A program made the position numbers and the translations under genes. A stretch of 64,000 nucleotides of DNA from Branchiibius sp. NY16-3462-2 (GTDB lineage Bacteria; Actinomycetota; Actinomycetes; Actinomycetales; Dermatophilaceae), in NCBI RefSeq assembly GCF_001594145.1, contig NZ_LVCF01000007.1:62001-126000 (forward strand), read 5' to 3'. The notes under the pieces were generated by a model. The model searched no databases, had not been told where the DNA came from, and worked only from the letters and a program-made list of their open reading frames with translations. This document shows, in pieces, positions 1 through 8,394 of this stretch; within the stretch, counting starts at the first letter, position 1; every line of letters begins with the position of its first letter.

Positions 1-1693
1 GCAACGTGTTGGTGTCCGGCGGCAGGTAGACCCGCACGACCTCTGCCTTCTTGTTGACCACGTGGTCGATGAAGCCGGGGTCCTGGTGGCTGAATCCGTT
101 GTGGTCCTGACGCCAGACGTGCGAGGAGAGAAGGTAGTTCAGCGATGCGATCGGCCGGCGCCACGGGATGTCGTTGGTCGTCTTCAACCACTTCGCGTGC
201 TGGTTGAACATCGCGTCGATGATGTGGATGAACGCCTCATAGCAGTTGAACAGGCCGTGCCGTCCGGTGAGCAGATACCCCTCGAGCCAGCCCTGGCACA
301 GGTGCTCCGAGAGCACCTCCATGACGCGGCCGTTCGGCGCGAGGTGCTCATCGGTGTCCAGGCGCGAACCCTCCCACGCGCGGTCGGTGGCCTCGAACAC
401 CGCCTGCAACCGGTTCGAGGCCGTCTCGTCCGGTCCCATCAGCCGGAAGTTGTCCGGGTTCATCCGGATGACGTCCCGCAACCAGGTGCCGAGCACCTTG
501 GTGGCCTCACTGACGGTGACTCCCGGGCGCTCGATCTCGATGCCGTAGTCACGGAAGTCCGGCAGCACCAGATCGTGCAGCAACGCCCCGCCGTTGGCGT
601 GCGGGTTGGCACCCATCCGCCGCTCCCCCTCCGGCGCCAGCTCCGCCAGGGAGTCGATCAGCGCGCCCTCCTCGGTGAAGAGTTCCTCCGGTTTGTAGGA
701 CCGCATCCACTCCTCGAGCTGGGCGCGGTGCTCGGGGTTGGTGCGGGTCTCGGCCAGCGGCACCTGGTGCGCACGCCACGTCCCTTCGACCGGCAGCCCG
801 TCGACGATCTTGGGCCCGGTCCAGCCCTTCGGCGTGCGCAGCACGATGGCCGGCCACGCCGGGCGCTCCCCCTCGTGCCCTTCGCGGGCATGGGCCTGGA
901 TCGCATGGATCTGGTCGACGGACTTCTCCATCGCCGCGGCCAACTGCTGGTGCACGGACGCTGGTTCGTCGCCGGTGACGAAGATCGGCTCGTAGCCATA
1001 CCCCGCCAACAGCGACTCGAGTTCGGACTCGGGGATCCGCGCCAGCACCGTCGGGTTGGCGATCTTGTACCCGTTCAGATGCAGGATCGGCAGGACCGCA
1101 CCATCCTGTGCCGGGTCGAGGAACTTGTTCGAGTGCCAACTGGCGGCCAGTGGGCCGGTCTCGGCCTCACCATCGCCGATCACGCATAGCGCGATCAGGT
1201 CCGGGTTGTCGAACGCCGCACCGTAGGCGTGCACCAGCGAGTAACCCAGCTCTCCGCCCTCGTGGATGGACCCCGGAGTCTCCGGCGCCACGTGGCTGGG
1301 GATCCCGCCGGGAAAACTGAACTGCCGGAACAGTTTCCGGATGCCGTCCTCGGTCTGCCCGATCGCGGAGTAGAACTCCGAGTACGTGCCCTCGAGGTAG
1401 GTATTGGCGACCAGCCCCGGGCCGCCGTGACCGGGACCAGCCAGGTAGATGACGTTCAGATCGCGCTCTTTGATCAACCGGTTCATGTGCGCGTAGATCA
1501 GGTTCAGACCCGGCGTCGTCCCCCAGTGGCCGAGCAGCCGCGGCTTGACGTGCTCGGGTTTGAGCGGCTCGCGCAAGAGCGGATTGTCCAGCAGGTAGAT
1601 CTGACCCACCGACAGATAGTTGGCCGCCCGCCAGTACGCGTCGATCTGTGACAGTTGTTCGTCGCTCAGCGGCGCCGTGCTGGTGTCGGTCAT
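1..1693 (-). CDS. xfp: Phosphoketolase (xylulose-5-P / fructose-6-P), 3' part beyond window
   Basis: The reading frame runs from an ATG at 1693 to the left edge without a stop, so only the first 564 codons are seen of a family that is usually about 800 residues. Phosphoketolase is a cytoplasmic thiamine-diphosphate enzyme that splits xylulose-5-phosphate or fructose-6-phosphate with phosphate to give acetyl phosphate and an aldose phosphate. The N-terminal part shows LLGHWGTTPGLNLIYAHMNR, then GPGHGGPG, the signature EGGELGYSLVHAYGAAFDNP, and the cofactor-binding GDGEAETGPLA. A GGGAGG ribosome-binding site sits five bases before the ATG. It lies 122 bases downstream of the PBP2 gene on the same strand, and that gap could carry its own promoter. 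The family call is very secure; the substrate preference cannot be read from this part. Confidence 0.95.
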   Translation of the reverse strand, partial: MTDTSTAPLSDEQLSQIDAYWRAANYLSVGQIYLLDNPLLREPLKPEHVKPRLLGHWGTTPGLNLIYAHMNRLIKERDLNVIYLAGPGHGGPGLVANTYLEGTYSEFYSAIGQTEDGIRKLFRQFSFPGGIPSHVAPETPGSIHEGGELGYSLVHAYGAAFDNPDLIALCVIGDGEAETGPLAASWHSNKFLDPAQDGAVLPILHLNGYKIANPTVLARIPESELESLLAGYGYEPIFVTGDEPASVHQQLAAAMEKSVDQIHAIQAHAREGHEGERPAWPAIVLRTPKGWTGPKIVDGLPVEGTWRAHQVPLAETRTNPEHRAQLEEWMRSYKPEELFTEEGALIDSLAELAPEGERRMGANPHANGGALLHDLVLPDFRDYGIEIERPGVTVSEATKVLGTWLRDVIRMNPDNFRLMGPDETASNRLQAVFEATDRAWEGSRLDTDEHLAPNGRVMEVLSEHLCQGWLEGYLLTGRHGLFNCYEAFIHIIDAMFNQHAKWLKTTNDIPWRRPIASLNYLLSSHVWRQDHNGFSHQDPGFIDHVVNKKAEVVRVYLPPDTNTL

Positions 1694-1815
1694 CAGTGCC
1701 TCCCGGCCATCAGAAGAGAAACCCGTTGATGCTCCCAACGTAGCCCGACAGCGCCGCCCGGGCGCGCCTTCGGAAGAGGGATTGACGTACGCCGAGTGAA
1801 CACTTGGTGCCGAGA

Positions 1816-3792
1816 TCACCCCTGGGTGCGCAGCACGTCCCAGATCTGCCGGGCTACCGGTGCTGCCGCATCAGCCCCCGTGCCCGCCTGCTCCAGCATG
1901 ACCGCGACGACGTATTGGTGGCCGCCGGCGGTCTTCGGCCCGTACGACACGAACCACGACGTCGGCTGCTTGCCGAAAACCTCTGCGGTGCCGGTCTTCC
2001 CACACACCCGGTAGCTGGACAGGTCGAACCCCCGGAAGGCAGCGAACGCCGTACCCCGATCACCCGCCGTCACCTCGCACAGCCCGGTCTCCAGGGTCGA
2101 TCGCGCGGGTGCCGACAGCGCGACCGAGCCGTTCTTGACCGGCGCAACGCCCTGGGTCTTCCCGGCAGCCGTGATGGTCTCTGCCGCCACGTGCGGTTGC
2201 CACAGCGTGCCGCCGTTGGCGATGGCGCCGTACGCGACCGCCAACTGCAACGGGGTCACCGACACCGATCCCTGCCCGATCACGAAGTTCACCGCGTCGC
2301 CGGGCTGCCACTGGTAACCGGCCGCACAGTTCTCCTTGGCCACCGCGGTCAGATACTCAGCGCGGGCCTTGTCCTTGATCTCTGGATAACCCTTCGCCGC
2401 CCGCGCGCAGACCTGCGTCTTGGTCTGCTGCCACTGCTCCAGCTTCCAGGCACGATCCGGGATCAGCCCGGCCACCTCCGACGGCAGATCGACACCGGTG
2501 CGTTGCCCGAGGCGGAAGTCCCGCGCCGAGACCGCGAACGGGCTTGCGGTGGAGGGGGATGCCGCCAGACCGCCCTCCTTCTGCCACTGCTCGTAGGCCC
2601 ACCGGTAGAACACGGTGTCGCACGACACCTCCAAGGCTGTAGTCATCGAGATCGAGCCGTAGGACTCCGACTCGAAGTTGGTGAAGTCGCGGTTGCCGAT
2701 GCGTAGCGAGGACGGACACGAATAGGTCCCCGACGGGTCGGCGCCTGCGTTGATCGCTCCGGGCAGGGTGACTGCTTTGAAGGTTGATCCCGGCGGCTGC
2801 ACCTCCGAGATCGCCCGGTTGGGAAGGGCATTGCTGATCTTGGTGTAGTCCGCCTGCGAGATACCTCCGGTCCATACCGCCGGGTCGTACGTCGGCGCGC
2901 TGGCCATCGCCACGACACCGCCATCACTGGCGTCGAGGACGACTACCGCCCCGGCGGGGGCCTTCGCCTTGGCCAGGCCAGCCGCGAGCGCCGCCTCGCT
3001 CTGGTGCTGGACGGCAGGGATCAGGTGGGTTCGCACGGTGTCGCCCTGGACCGGAGCGCTTTGTGCCGCAACGGAAACCGGTAGACCCCGATCATCGACG
3101 GCATAGGTGATCGTGCCCGGTGTGCCCTGCAGCGCCGCGTTGTACGTGCGCTCCAGACCGGCGCGTCCCACCATGTCCTGTGCGGTCAGCTGGGAATCAG
3201 CGGCAAGCTCCTGCTGGTTCACCGCACCCAGATAGCCCAGCACCTGCGCGAGGTTGATCCCACCCGGGTGGTCCTGCGGATAGCTGCGCTCGGGGTCTTG
3301 CCGCAGCGCGAGCCCGGGATAGTTCGTCGGCTGTTCGAGCATCCCCAGGACCTGCGTCATCGGCGGGTTGTCCAGGATCGGGATCGGCGCGACCGGACTG
3401 CCACTGAAGCACAGGGGCACCACCGCGGCACCCCTGGTGCCGCATACCTTGCTCCGTCCGATCAGGTCGGCTGCCGGCACCCCCAGTCCCGCAGCGACGC
3501 GGGTGAGCAGCGCGGTGCCGCCGTCCTTCTGATCAGCCAGCACCGTCGGGCTGATCGTGAGCACCGGGTGCAGGGCATTGCCGACCAGCACCGTCCCATC
3601 GGCCGCCTGGATCTGCCCACGGGGCGCGGTCACCGGGATGGACCGGGTCGCGCTCTGCCCCAGCAGGGCCGAACCCGGCGTCGCGTCGGTCAGTTGGATC
3701 TGGCCCAACCGGAAGATCAACCCGAGGCACACCAGAACGGTCACAGCGAGCACGGCAAGAAGACGCGCCGTCGAGCGAGCCCCGCCGGTCAC
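1816..3792 (-). CDS. mrdA: Penicillin-binding protein 2 (class B transpeptidase)
   Basis: This is a membrane-anchored D,D-transpeptidase that cross-links peptidoglycan during lateral growth, acting outside the membrane with the Mre complex. The GTG start at 3792 overlaps the mreD stop as GTGA and gives 658 residues. One membrane segment lies near residues 8-30 (LLAVLAVTVLVCLGLIF). The dimerisation domain follows, with the R-G-x-I element (APRGQIQAADGTVL). The transpeptidase motifs are S336-T-F-K339, S390-C-D392 and K599-T-G601. The middle motif is SCD rather than SxN; this is also seen in other actinobacterial class B PBPs. It is the last gene of mreB-mreC-mreD-mrdA. The usual partner glycosyltransferase gene rodA is absent; the next gene is a phosphoketolase. 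Confidence 0.95.
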   Translation of the reverse strand: MTGGARSTARLLAVLAVTVLVCLGLIFRLGQIQLTDATPGSALLGQSATRSIPVTAPRGQIQAADGTVLVGNALHPVLTISPTVLADQKDGGTALLTRVAAGLGVPAADLIGRSKVCGTRGAAVVPLCFSGSPVAPIPILDNPPMTQVLGMLEQPTNYPGLALRQDPERSYPQDHPGGINLAQVLGYLGAVNQQELAADSQLTAQDMVGRAGLERTYNAALQGTPGTITYAVDDRGLPVSVAAQSAPVQGDTVRTHLIPAVQHQSEAALAAGLAKAKAPAGAVVVLDASDGGVVAMASAPTYDPAVWTGGISQADYTKISNALPNRAISEVQPPGSTFKAVTLPGAINAGADPSGTYSCPSSLRIGNRDFTNFESESYGSISMTTALEVSCDTVFYRWAYEQWQKEGGLAASPSTASPFAVSARDFRLGQRTGVDLPSEVAGLIPDRAWKLEQWQQTKTQVCARAAKGYPEIKDKARAEYLTAVAKENCAAGYQWQPGDAVNFVIGQGSVSVTPLQLAVAYGAIANGGTLWQPHVAAETITAAGKTQGVAPVKNGSVALSAPARSTLETGLCEVTAGDRGTAFAAFRGFDLSSYRVCGKTGTAEVFGKQPTSWFVSYGPKTAGGHQYVVAVMLEQAGTGADAAAPVARQIWDVLRTQG

Positions 3793-4283
3793 GCCCACCT
3801 CCGCGCCGCGAGCCGGCGTTGCCACACCACCAGTGTTGGCAGCAGCAGCGCACCCAGCAGTGCGGTCAACGCGACGATGCCCAGCGCCGGGCCGATCGGC
3901 AGCGACGCACCGAGCGCGGCCCGGCCCAGAAGCCGGATCACCTGGACCACGGCTGCCGCCGCGGCGCTGATGAGGGCCGGAGCCAGCATTGAAGTGCGCC
4001 ACCACCGGGCACAGACCCCGCCGAGCAGGCCGACGAGCAGATAGCTGAGTGCTCCCACGCCCAACGGTTGCCCGCCCGGGGGCACCAGGTCCAGTAGCCA
4101 GCCGACGGCGAGGCCGGCCGCGGCGCCCGCAACCGGTCCCGCGCTCAACCCGACCGACACCACAAGCACCGCCAGCAGGTCCGGTGCGAGCGGGAACCGG
4201 GGCAGGACCGTCCCGGCCAGCAGGACGCCGACCAGCGCGAACCCGATGCGCCAGGCCCGCAGCCCCGGCGGCCATAACGTCAT
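3789..4283 (-). CDS. mreD: Rod shape-determining protein MreD
   Basis: MreD is a small integral membrane protein of the elongation complex. The 164-residue product is almost wholly hydrophobic, with about five membrane segments (for example AWRIGFALVGVLLAGTVL and LGVGALSYLLVGLLGGV), the typical size and shape of the family. Sequence conservation in MreD is weak, so the call rests on topology and on position between mreC and PBP2. The ATG at 4283 overlaps the mreC stop as ATGA, and its own stop overlaps the PBP2 start as GTGA. The three genes are therefore likely to be translationally coupled. Confidence 0.9.
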   Translation of the reverse strand: MTLWPPGLRAWRIGFALVGVLLAGTVLPRFPLAPDLLAVLVVSVGLSAGPVAGAAAGLAVGWLLDLVPPGGQPLGVGALSYLLVGLLGGVCARWWRTSMLAPALISAAAAAVVQVIRLLGRAALGASLPIGPALGIVALTALLGALLLPTLVVWQRRLAARRWA

Positions 4284-5062
4284 GAGGTGAGCACCCCCAC
4301 GACGTCGAGACTGCTCAGATCGATGGCCGGTCGCACGGTCGCCGACGGCGCCCGGGTGTCGCTGGCCGGGTCGACAGCAGTGACCGTGCCGATGACCAGA
4401 CCCGGCGGGTAGGGCGTGCCACCGAGGCTTCCCAGAGTCGTGACCTGGTCACCGCGAGCGACCTGTCCCCCGGCGACGACGATCACGCTGACGTCACCGG
4501 GTGGGTGCGCCGCGACGCCCGTGGGCGACCTGCCCGTGACCGTTCCCAGTACGCCGCTTCCCACCCGGGCGGCCACCACACTTGACGGGTCGGTCACCAG
4601 AGTGACTTCACAGCTGGTTTTCGCGACGGCCGTCACCCGACCCACCAGACCGTCCGCACTGATCACGGCCCGGTCCTGATGGATACCGTTGTTGCTCCCC
4701 ACGTCCAGGGTGATCCGTTGCACCACGGCCGTTTTCGGGTTGGTCTCAAAGGCGATGACCTGGGCCGCCCGCAACGTGTGGCCGGCGGCGGCCGACGATC
4801 CCAGCAGCTTCTCCACGGCGGCGCGGTCCGCGCGCAACTGCTGGGCGTCGGCCAGTTGGCGAGTGGCGGCATCACGCTGTTCGGTCAGGGTGCGCACCCG
4901 CTCGTCGGTCGAACCCGCGGCGCGCTGCAGAGGCGACCACACGTCGGCGGCGACGTCCCGCACGGGTGTGAACAGGTGCGGGCTGGCCTGGTCGACGACG
5001 GCGATTCCCAACGTTGCCGCCGCAGCCACCCCCACCCAGGCCTTCGCCGATGGTCGTCGCAC
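4280..5062 (-). CDS. mreC: Rod shape-determining protein MreC
   Basis: MreC links cytoplasmic MreB to the extracytoplasmic wall enzymes. The 260-residue product has an N-terminal membrane anchor (residues 9-25, WVGVAAAATLGIAVVDQ), a coiled-coil stretch rich in Arg, Gln and Ala (about 50-90, with TEQRDAATRQLADAQQLRAD), then the two beta-barrel domains. Typical elements are VGSNNGIHQDRAVISADGLV, VGRVTAV and SVIVVAGGQVARGDQVTT. It starts four bases after the mreB stop and its stop overlaps the mreD start. The length and the order coiled coil then barrels are normal for MreC. Confidence 0.93.
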   Translation of the reverse strand: MRRPSAKAWVGVAAAATLGIAVVDQASPHLFTPVRDVAADVWSPLQRAAGSTDERVRTLTEQRDAATRQLADAQQLRADRAAVEKLLGSSAAAGHTLRAAQVIAFETNPKTAVVQRITLDVGSNNGIHQDRAVISADGLVGRVTAVAKTSCEVTLVTDPSSVVAARVGSGVLGTVTGRSPTGVAAHPPGDVSVIVVAGGQVARGDQVTTLGSLGGTPYPPGLVIGTVTAVDPASDTRAPSATVRPAIDLSSLDVVGVLTS

Positions 5063-5065
5063 CGC

Positions 5066-6088
5066 TCAGCGCACACTTTCGGTGAGCATGGATCGCATCC
5101 CGCGGAAGTCCTCGACACAGCGGCCCACGCCGAGCGCCGTACTCCACCGGGGGTTCTCGGCCACCCGCACGGGCACGTGCAGTCCCTCGGACAGGTACTC
5201 CGGCAACCCGTGCAGCAGGGCTCCGCCCCCGGTCAGCGTGAGCCCGCCATTGACCAGATCACCGGCCAGTTCCGGCGGCGCCTGCCCGATCAGGGCGGCG
5301 AGGGCATCCCGCAGTTCCGCGACGACCGGCGCAAGAGCCGCACGCACGTCATCCGGACTGACCACGACGGTTCGAGGGAGTCCGGAGTCGATGTCACGAC
5401 CGCGCACGCGCATCGGGCCCACCGGGCCACGGGCACCAGCGGAACCGATCCGGACCTTGATGTCCTCGGCGGTGCGGATACCCAGCAGCAATCGGTGCTC
5501 CTGGGTCATCCAGTCCACGATCGCACGATCCAAGGTGTCACCGCCGATGGGCAGCGTCCGGGCCACGACCGTCCCACCCAGGCTGATCAACGCCAGGTCG
5601 GTCTTGCCGGCACCGATGTCAGCGATGAGGCATGCCGCCGGACCACTGACCTGTTCCTGCGCTCCGATAGCGGCCGCCAGGGTGCCGTCCACCGTGAAGA
5701 CCGACCGGGCACCACTGCGCAGCACCGCATCCTCGACCGCGGCCCGCTCCAACGGGCTGACGTGACCGGGCAGTGCCACCGCCATCCTCGGCCGCACGAT
5801 CCGCGAGGGACGCAGCGAGGTCACGAGATGGCGCACCATCCGCTCGGCGCCGACCGGATCCCGGATGACGCCCCCCACGAGCGGTCGGACCAGTTGCACC
5901 TGGCCGGGGGCCCGGCCGAGCATCTCGTAGCCGTCCTGACCCACGGCCAGCAGGGCCCCGGTGCGGGGATCGGTGGCGATCAGCGAGGGCTCGTCGAGCA
6001 TCACGCCCGCGCCACGCTGGTAGATGACGGTGGTCGCGGTGCCGAGGTCGATGGCCAGATCCGCCCCTAACCCCCACCGCGTCGCCAC
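5066..6088 (-). CDS. mreB: Actin-like rod shape-determining protein MreB
   Basis: MreB is a cytoplasmic ATP-binding actin homologue that guides lateral wall synthesis. The 340-residue product has the phosphate-1 motif IDLGTATTVIYQRG (residues 13-26), MAVALPGHVSPLERAAVEDA in the middle, the phosphate-2 motif LIADIGAGKTDLALISLG, and the adenosine motif LTGGGALLHGLPEYLSE near residue 290. Start is GTG at 6088. It heads the operon mreB-mreC-mreD-mrdA and diverges from a MarR-family gene over 57 bases. Phosphate-1 reads TATTV instead of the common TANT. This suggests a diverged paralogue such as the MreB/Mbl variants of Micrococcales, but the nucleotide-binding residues look intact. Confidence 0.93.
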   Translation of the reverse strand: MATRWGLGADLAIDLGTATTVIYQRGAGVMLDEPSLIATDPRTGALLAVGQDGYEMLGRAPGQVQLVRPLVGGVIRDPVGAERMVRHLVTSLRPSRIVRPRMAVALPGHVSPLERAAVEDAVLRSGARSVFTVDGTLAAAIGAQEQVSGPAACLIADIGAGKTDLALISLGGTVVARTLPIGGDTLDRAIVDWMTQEHRLLLGIRTAEDIKVRIGSAGARGPVGPMRVRGRDIDSGLPRTVVVSPDDVRAALAPVVAELRDALAALIGQAPPELAGDLVNGGLTLTGGGALLHGLPEYLSEGLHVPVRVAENPRWSTALGVGRCVEDFRGMRSMLTESVR

Positions 6089-6145
6089 TGGTGAATGCTA
6101 ACCGCCCGGTGAGGGGACAGGAGCCGACTGGCAAGATGGGGCACC

Positions 6146-6670
6146 ATGAGCCCGCGCAGACCGCCGCGCGCCAGCGCCACCGCGGTGTACGAAGCCGAGG
6201 TCGCCGCGTACATCGCGGCCGGCGGCAACGAGCAGACCCAACGCGTCATCACCGCCGTCCACGGCCTCACCCGCCGCTTGTCGCAGTTCTACAACGCCCA
6301 GTTGGTCGACCTCGACGTCTCCGCGGGTGAATGGGGCGTCATCTCCCGCCTGGCCACGACACCCAGGGACGCGATCAGCACTCCGTCGTCGCTGGCCGCG
6401 GCGCTGGCGATCGCACCGTCGTCGATGACCCACCGGTTGGACAAGATGTCCGAGCGCGGGCTGATCCTGCGCACCCCCGACACGGCCAACCGGACCCGGA
6501 TGATCGTCACCCTGACCTCCGCGGGCTGGGAGATGTTCCGCAAGGCCATCCAGGCCAGCGACGTGGTCGAGTCCGATGTGCTTGCCCAACTCAACGAGCG
6601 CGAGCGGGAGACGCTCGCCGATCTGTTGGAGCGGGCGATCGCCGGGCTGGACGACGCACTCGACAGCTGA
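6146..6670 (+). CDS. MarR family transcriptional regulator
   Basis: A 174-residue winged-helix regulator of the MarR family, which binds DNA as a dimer and is usually released by a small phenolic or oxidant ligand. The winged helix covers about residues 60-125: SAGEWGVISRLAT, then STPSSLAAALAIAPSSMTHRLDKMSERGLI (recognition helix), then the wing RTPDTANRTRMIVTLTSAGW. A helical dimerisation end follows (ERERETLADLLERAIAGLDD). It diverges from mreB across 57 bases, so it may control itself and possibly the mre operon. No ligand or target can be read from the sequence. Confidence 0.9.
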   Translation: MSPRRPPRASATAVYEAEVAAYIAAGGNEQTQRVITAVHGLTRRLSQFYNAQLVDLDVSAGEWGVISRLATTPRDAISTPSSLAAALAIAPSSMTHRLDKMSERGLILRTPDTANRTRMIVTLTSAGWEMFRKAIQASDVVESDVLAQLNERERETLADLLERAIAGLDDALDS

Positions 6671-6673
6671 GCT

Positions 6674-6697
6674 CAGCCGGTCAGCCGGTCAGCCGGT
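6674..6697. repeat. Three tandem copies of an 8-bp unit
   Basis: CAGCCGGT is repeated three times head to tail, followed by the partial copy CATCAGCCG. It fills the 29-base gap between the convergent marR and ndk stop codons. Function is unknown; it is most likely a slippage product, and no stem-loop is apparent. Confidence 0.7.
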
Positions 6698-6699
6698 CA

Positions 6700-7119
6700 T
6701 CAGCCGAACCAGATGCCGATCTCGCGCTCGGCGGACTCCGGCGCGTCGGAGCCGTGCACGACGTTGGCCTGTACCTTCTCGCCCCAGTCCCGGCCCAGGT
6801 CGCCCCGGATGGTGCCCGGCAGCGCAGCGGTCGGGTCAGTCGCCCCCGCGAGCGCCCGGAAGCCCTCGATGCAGCGGTGTCCCTCGACAACGACGAAAGT
6901 CGCCGGCCCGGAGGACATGAAGTCGATCAGCGGCTCGTAGAACGGTTTGCCCTCGTGCTCGGCGTAGTGCTGGGCCAGGCGATCACGGTCCGGGGTCTGC
7001 ACCGTCAGGGCCGCCAGCGTGTAGCCCTTGGCTTCGATGCGACGCAGCACCTCTCCGGTGAGGCCGCGACGATAGCCGTCCGGTTTGACGATGACCAGGG
7101 TGCGTTCCAGCGATGTCAC
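6700..7119 (-). CDS. ndk: Nucleoside diphosphate kinase
   Basis: Transfers the gamma phosphate of ATP to NDPs through a phosphohistidine, balancing the NTP and dNTP pools in the cytoplasm. The product begins TSLERTLVIVKPDGYRRGL and contains the active-site signature NVVHGSDAPESAEREI with His122. Length is 139 residues from the GTG at 7119, normal for the family. Another GTG at 7125 is in frame; 7119 is preferred because AGGG lies eight bases ahead of it. It is the last gene of the ileS-folC-DUF4233-uppP-ndk run and ends 29 bases from the convergent marR gene. Confidence 0.97.
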   Translation of the reverse strand: MTSLERTLVIVKPDGYRRGLTGEVLRRIEAKGYTLAALTVQTPDRDRLAQHYAEHEGKPFYEPLIDFMSSGPATFVVVEGHRCIEGFRALAGATDPTAALPGTIRGDLGRDWGEKVQANVVHGSDAPESAEREIGIWFG

Positions 7120-7140
7120 ACCCACGACCCTAACGGCCGC

Positions 7141-7965
7141 TCAGGTCGCCGACAGCGCCCCTACCCCCAGCAGCACGAAGAGCAGCACCGCCAGCAGGAT
7201 CCGGTAGTAGACGAACGGGCGGAAGTTGTGCGTGGAGATCCACCGCAGGAACCAGGCGATCACGGCGTACCCGATGACGAACGAGATCAGGGTGGACACG
7301 ATGATCGGTCCCCAGCCACCGTCGTCCCCCGCGTGAGCGCCCTTGAGCTCGAACAGGCCGCTGGTCAGCACCGCCGGGATGGCCAGCAGGAAGGAATAGC
7401 GGGCCGCCGAGGCCCGGTCGTAGCCCATGAACAGACCACCGGAGATGGTGCCGCCGGAGCGGGACACGCCGGGGATCAGGGACAACGCCTGCCACAGACC
7501 GAAGAAGATGCCGTCCTTGACGTTGAGGTCGGCCAGCGTCTTGGTCTGCCGGGCGGTGCTGTCGGCGACGGCAATCACGAGCGCGAAGATCAGCAACATG
7601 CTGGCCGTCAGCCACAAGTTGCGGGCGGGTCCCTCGATGGCGTCCTTGAACACCAGACCCAGGATGCCGATCGGGATGGTGCCCAGGATGACGTACCAAC
7701 CCTCCCGGGCCTTGGGGTCATTGCGCGGCAGTTTGCCGGTGAGCGAGAAGAACCAGTGCTTGAGAATCGTGCCGATGTCGCGGGCGAAGTAGACGATCAC
7801 TGCCGCCTCGGTGCCCAGCTGGGTGACCGCGGTGAACGCCGCGCCGCCGCCGTCGTTGCCGAAGAACAACCGGGAGACGATCAGCTGGTGGGCTGAGGAG
7901 GAGATCGGCAGGAACTCGGTCAGACCCTGCACGATCCCCAGGACGATCGCTTGCAACCAGCTCAC
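7141..7965 (-). CDS. uppP: Undecaprenyl-diphosphatase (UppP/BacA)
   Basis: An integral membrane phosphatase that converts undecaprenyl pyrophosphate to the monophosphate, regenerating the lipid carrier for cell-wall precursors; overproduction of the family gives bacitracin resistance. The 274-residue product has the family motifs GIVQGLTEFLPISSSAH (residues 10-26, with catalytic Glu17) and PGVSRSGGTI (165-174), with about seven to eight membrane segments. It lies 12 bases after the DUF4233 gene and 21 bases before ndk, in one transcription unit starting at ileS. The ATG follows a GGAGCC ribosome-binding site. Confidence 0.97.
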   Translation of the reverse strand: MSWLQAIVLGIVQGLTEFLPISSSAHQLIVSRLFFGNDGGGAAFTAVTQLGTEAAVIVYFARDIGTILKHWFFSLTGKLPRNDPKAREGWYVILGTIPIGILGLVFKDAIEGPARNLWLTASMLLIFALVIAVADSTARQTKTLADLNVKDGIFFGLWQALSLIPGVSRSGGTISGGLFMGYDRASAARYSFLLAIPAVLTSGLFELKGAHAGDDGGWGPIIVSTLISFVIGYAVIAWFLRWISTHNFRPFVYYRILLAVLLFVLLGVGALSAT

Positions 7966-7977
7966 GCGGGATGGCTC

Positions 7978-8394
7978 CTATTCGGTGGGGTGGGCGGCGG
8001 TGGGGTGGGCGGCCGCCCAGTCAGCACTCAGCCGGTCCATCTTGCGGCCCTGCACCAGCGCTGTCATCCACAACGCCAGAAATATGACCCCGACCACGAG
8101 CATCATCGGCACGATCAGCGCCGAGGCGAGCGTAGCCAGTTGCAGCAGCCAACCCAGCGTGACACCCCAGGGTCGGCGCAAACTTCCCGCCGCGAGGATG
8201 CAGGCAGCCATCAGGACCAGACCGACGATCAGGTACGTCGAGTGGCTGGCTTCTCCGTTTGCCCGCCCCAGTTGGAAGGCGACCAGGGTCCCGAAGAACA
8301 CGACCAGCGACTGACAGCCGATGACGACCCCGGCCAGGCGCCGGGTCATCTTCTCCCCGACGCCGTACACCAGCATCGAGCCGACGTACCTCAT
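7978..8394 (-). CDS. DUF4233 membrane protein
   Basis: A 138-residue protein with four predicted membrane segments (LAGVVIGCQSLVVFFGTLVA, STYLIVGLVLMAACILAAG, LGWLLQLATLASALIVPMML, VVGVIFLALWMTALVQG) and a short cytoplasmic tail with the repeat AAHPTAAHPTE. This matches the actinobacterial DUF4233 family, found directly after folC (M. tuberculosis Rv2446c lies in the same place). The ATG at 8394 overlaps the folC stop as ATGA, which supports it over the internal MTRRLAG start. Function is unknown. Confidence 0.85.
   Translation of the reverse strand: MRYVGSMLVYGVGEKMTRRLAGVVIGCQSLVVFFGTLVAFQLGRANGEASHSTYLIVGLVLMAACILAAGSLRRPWGVTLGWLLQLATLASALIVPMMLVVGVIFLALWMTALVQGRKMDRLSADWAAAHPTAAHPTE

Noticed and set aside
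3793..4275. An upstream extension of the PBP2 frame by 161 codons
   Set aside because: It lies over mreD in another frame, has shadow composition, and the GTGA overlap at 3792 gives a normal PBP2 N-terminus.
7981..8020. Tandem GGTGGGGTGGGCGGC-like repeats near the DUF4233 3' end
   Set aside because: They code for the short AAHPTAAHPT tail within an intact gene and are explained by slippage; not a regulatory repeat.
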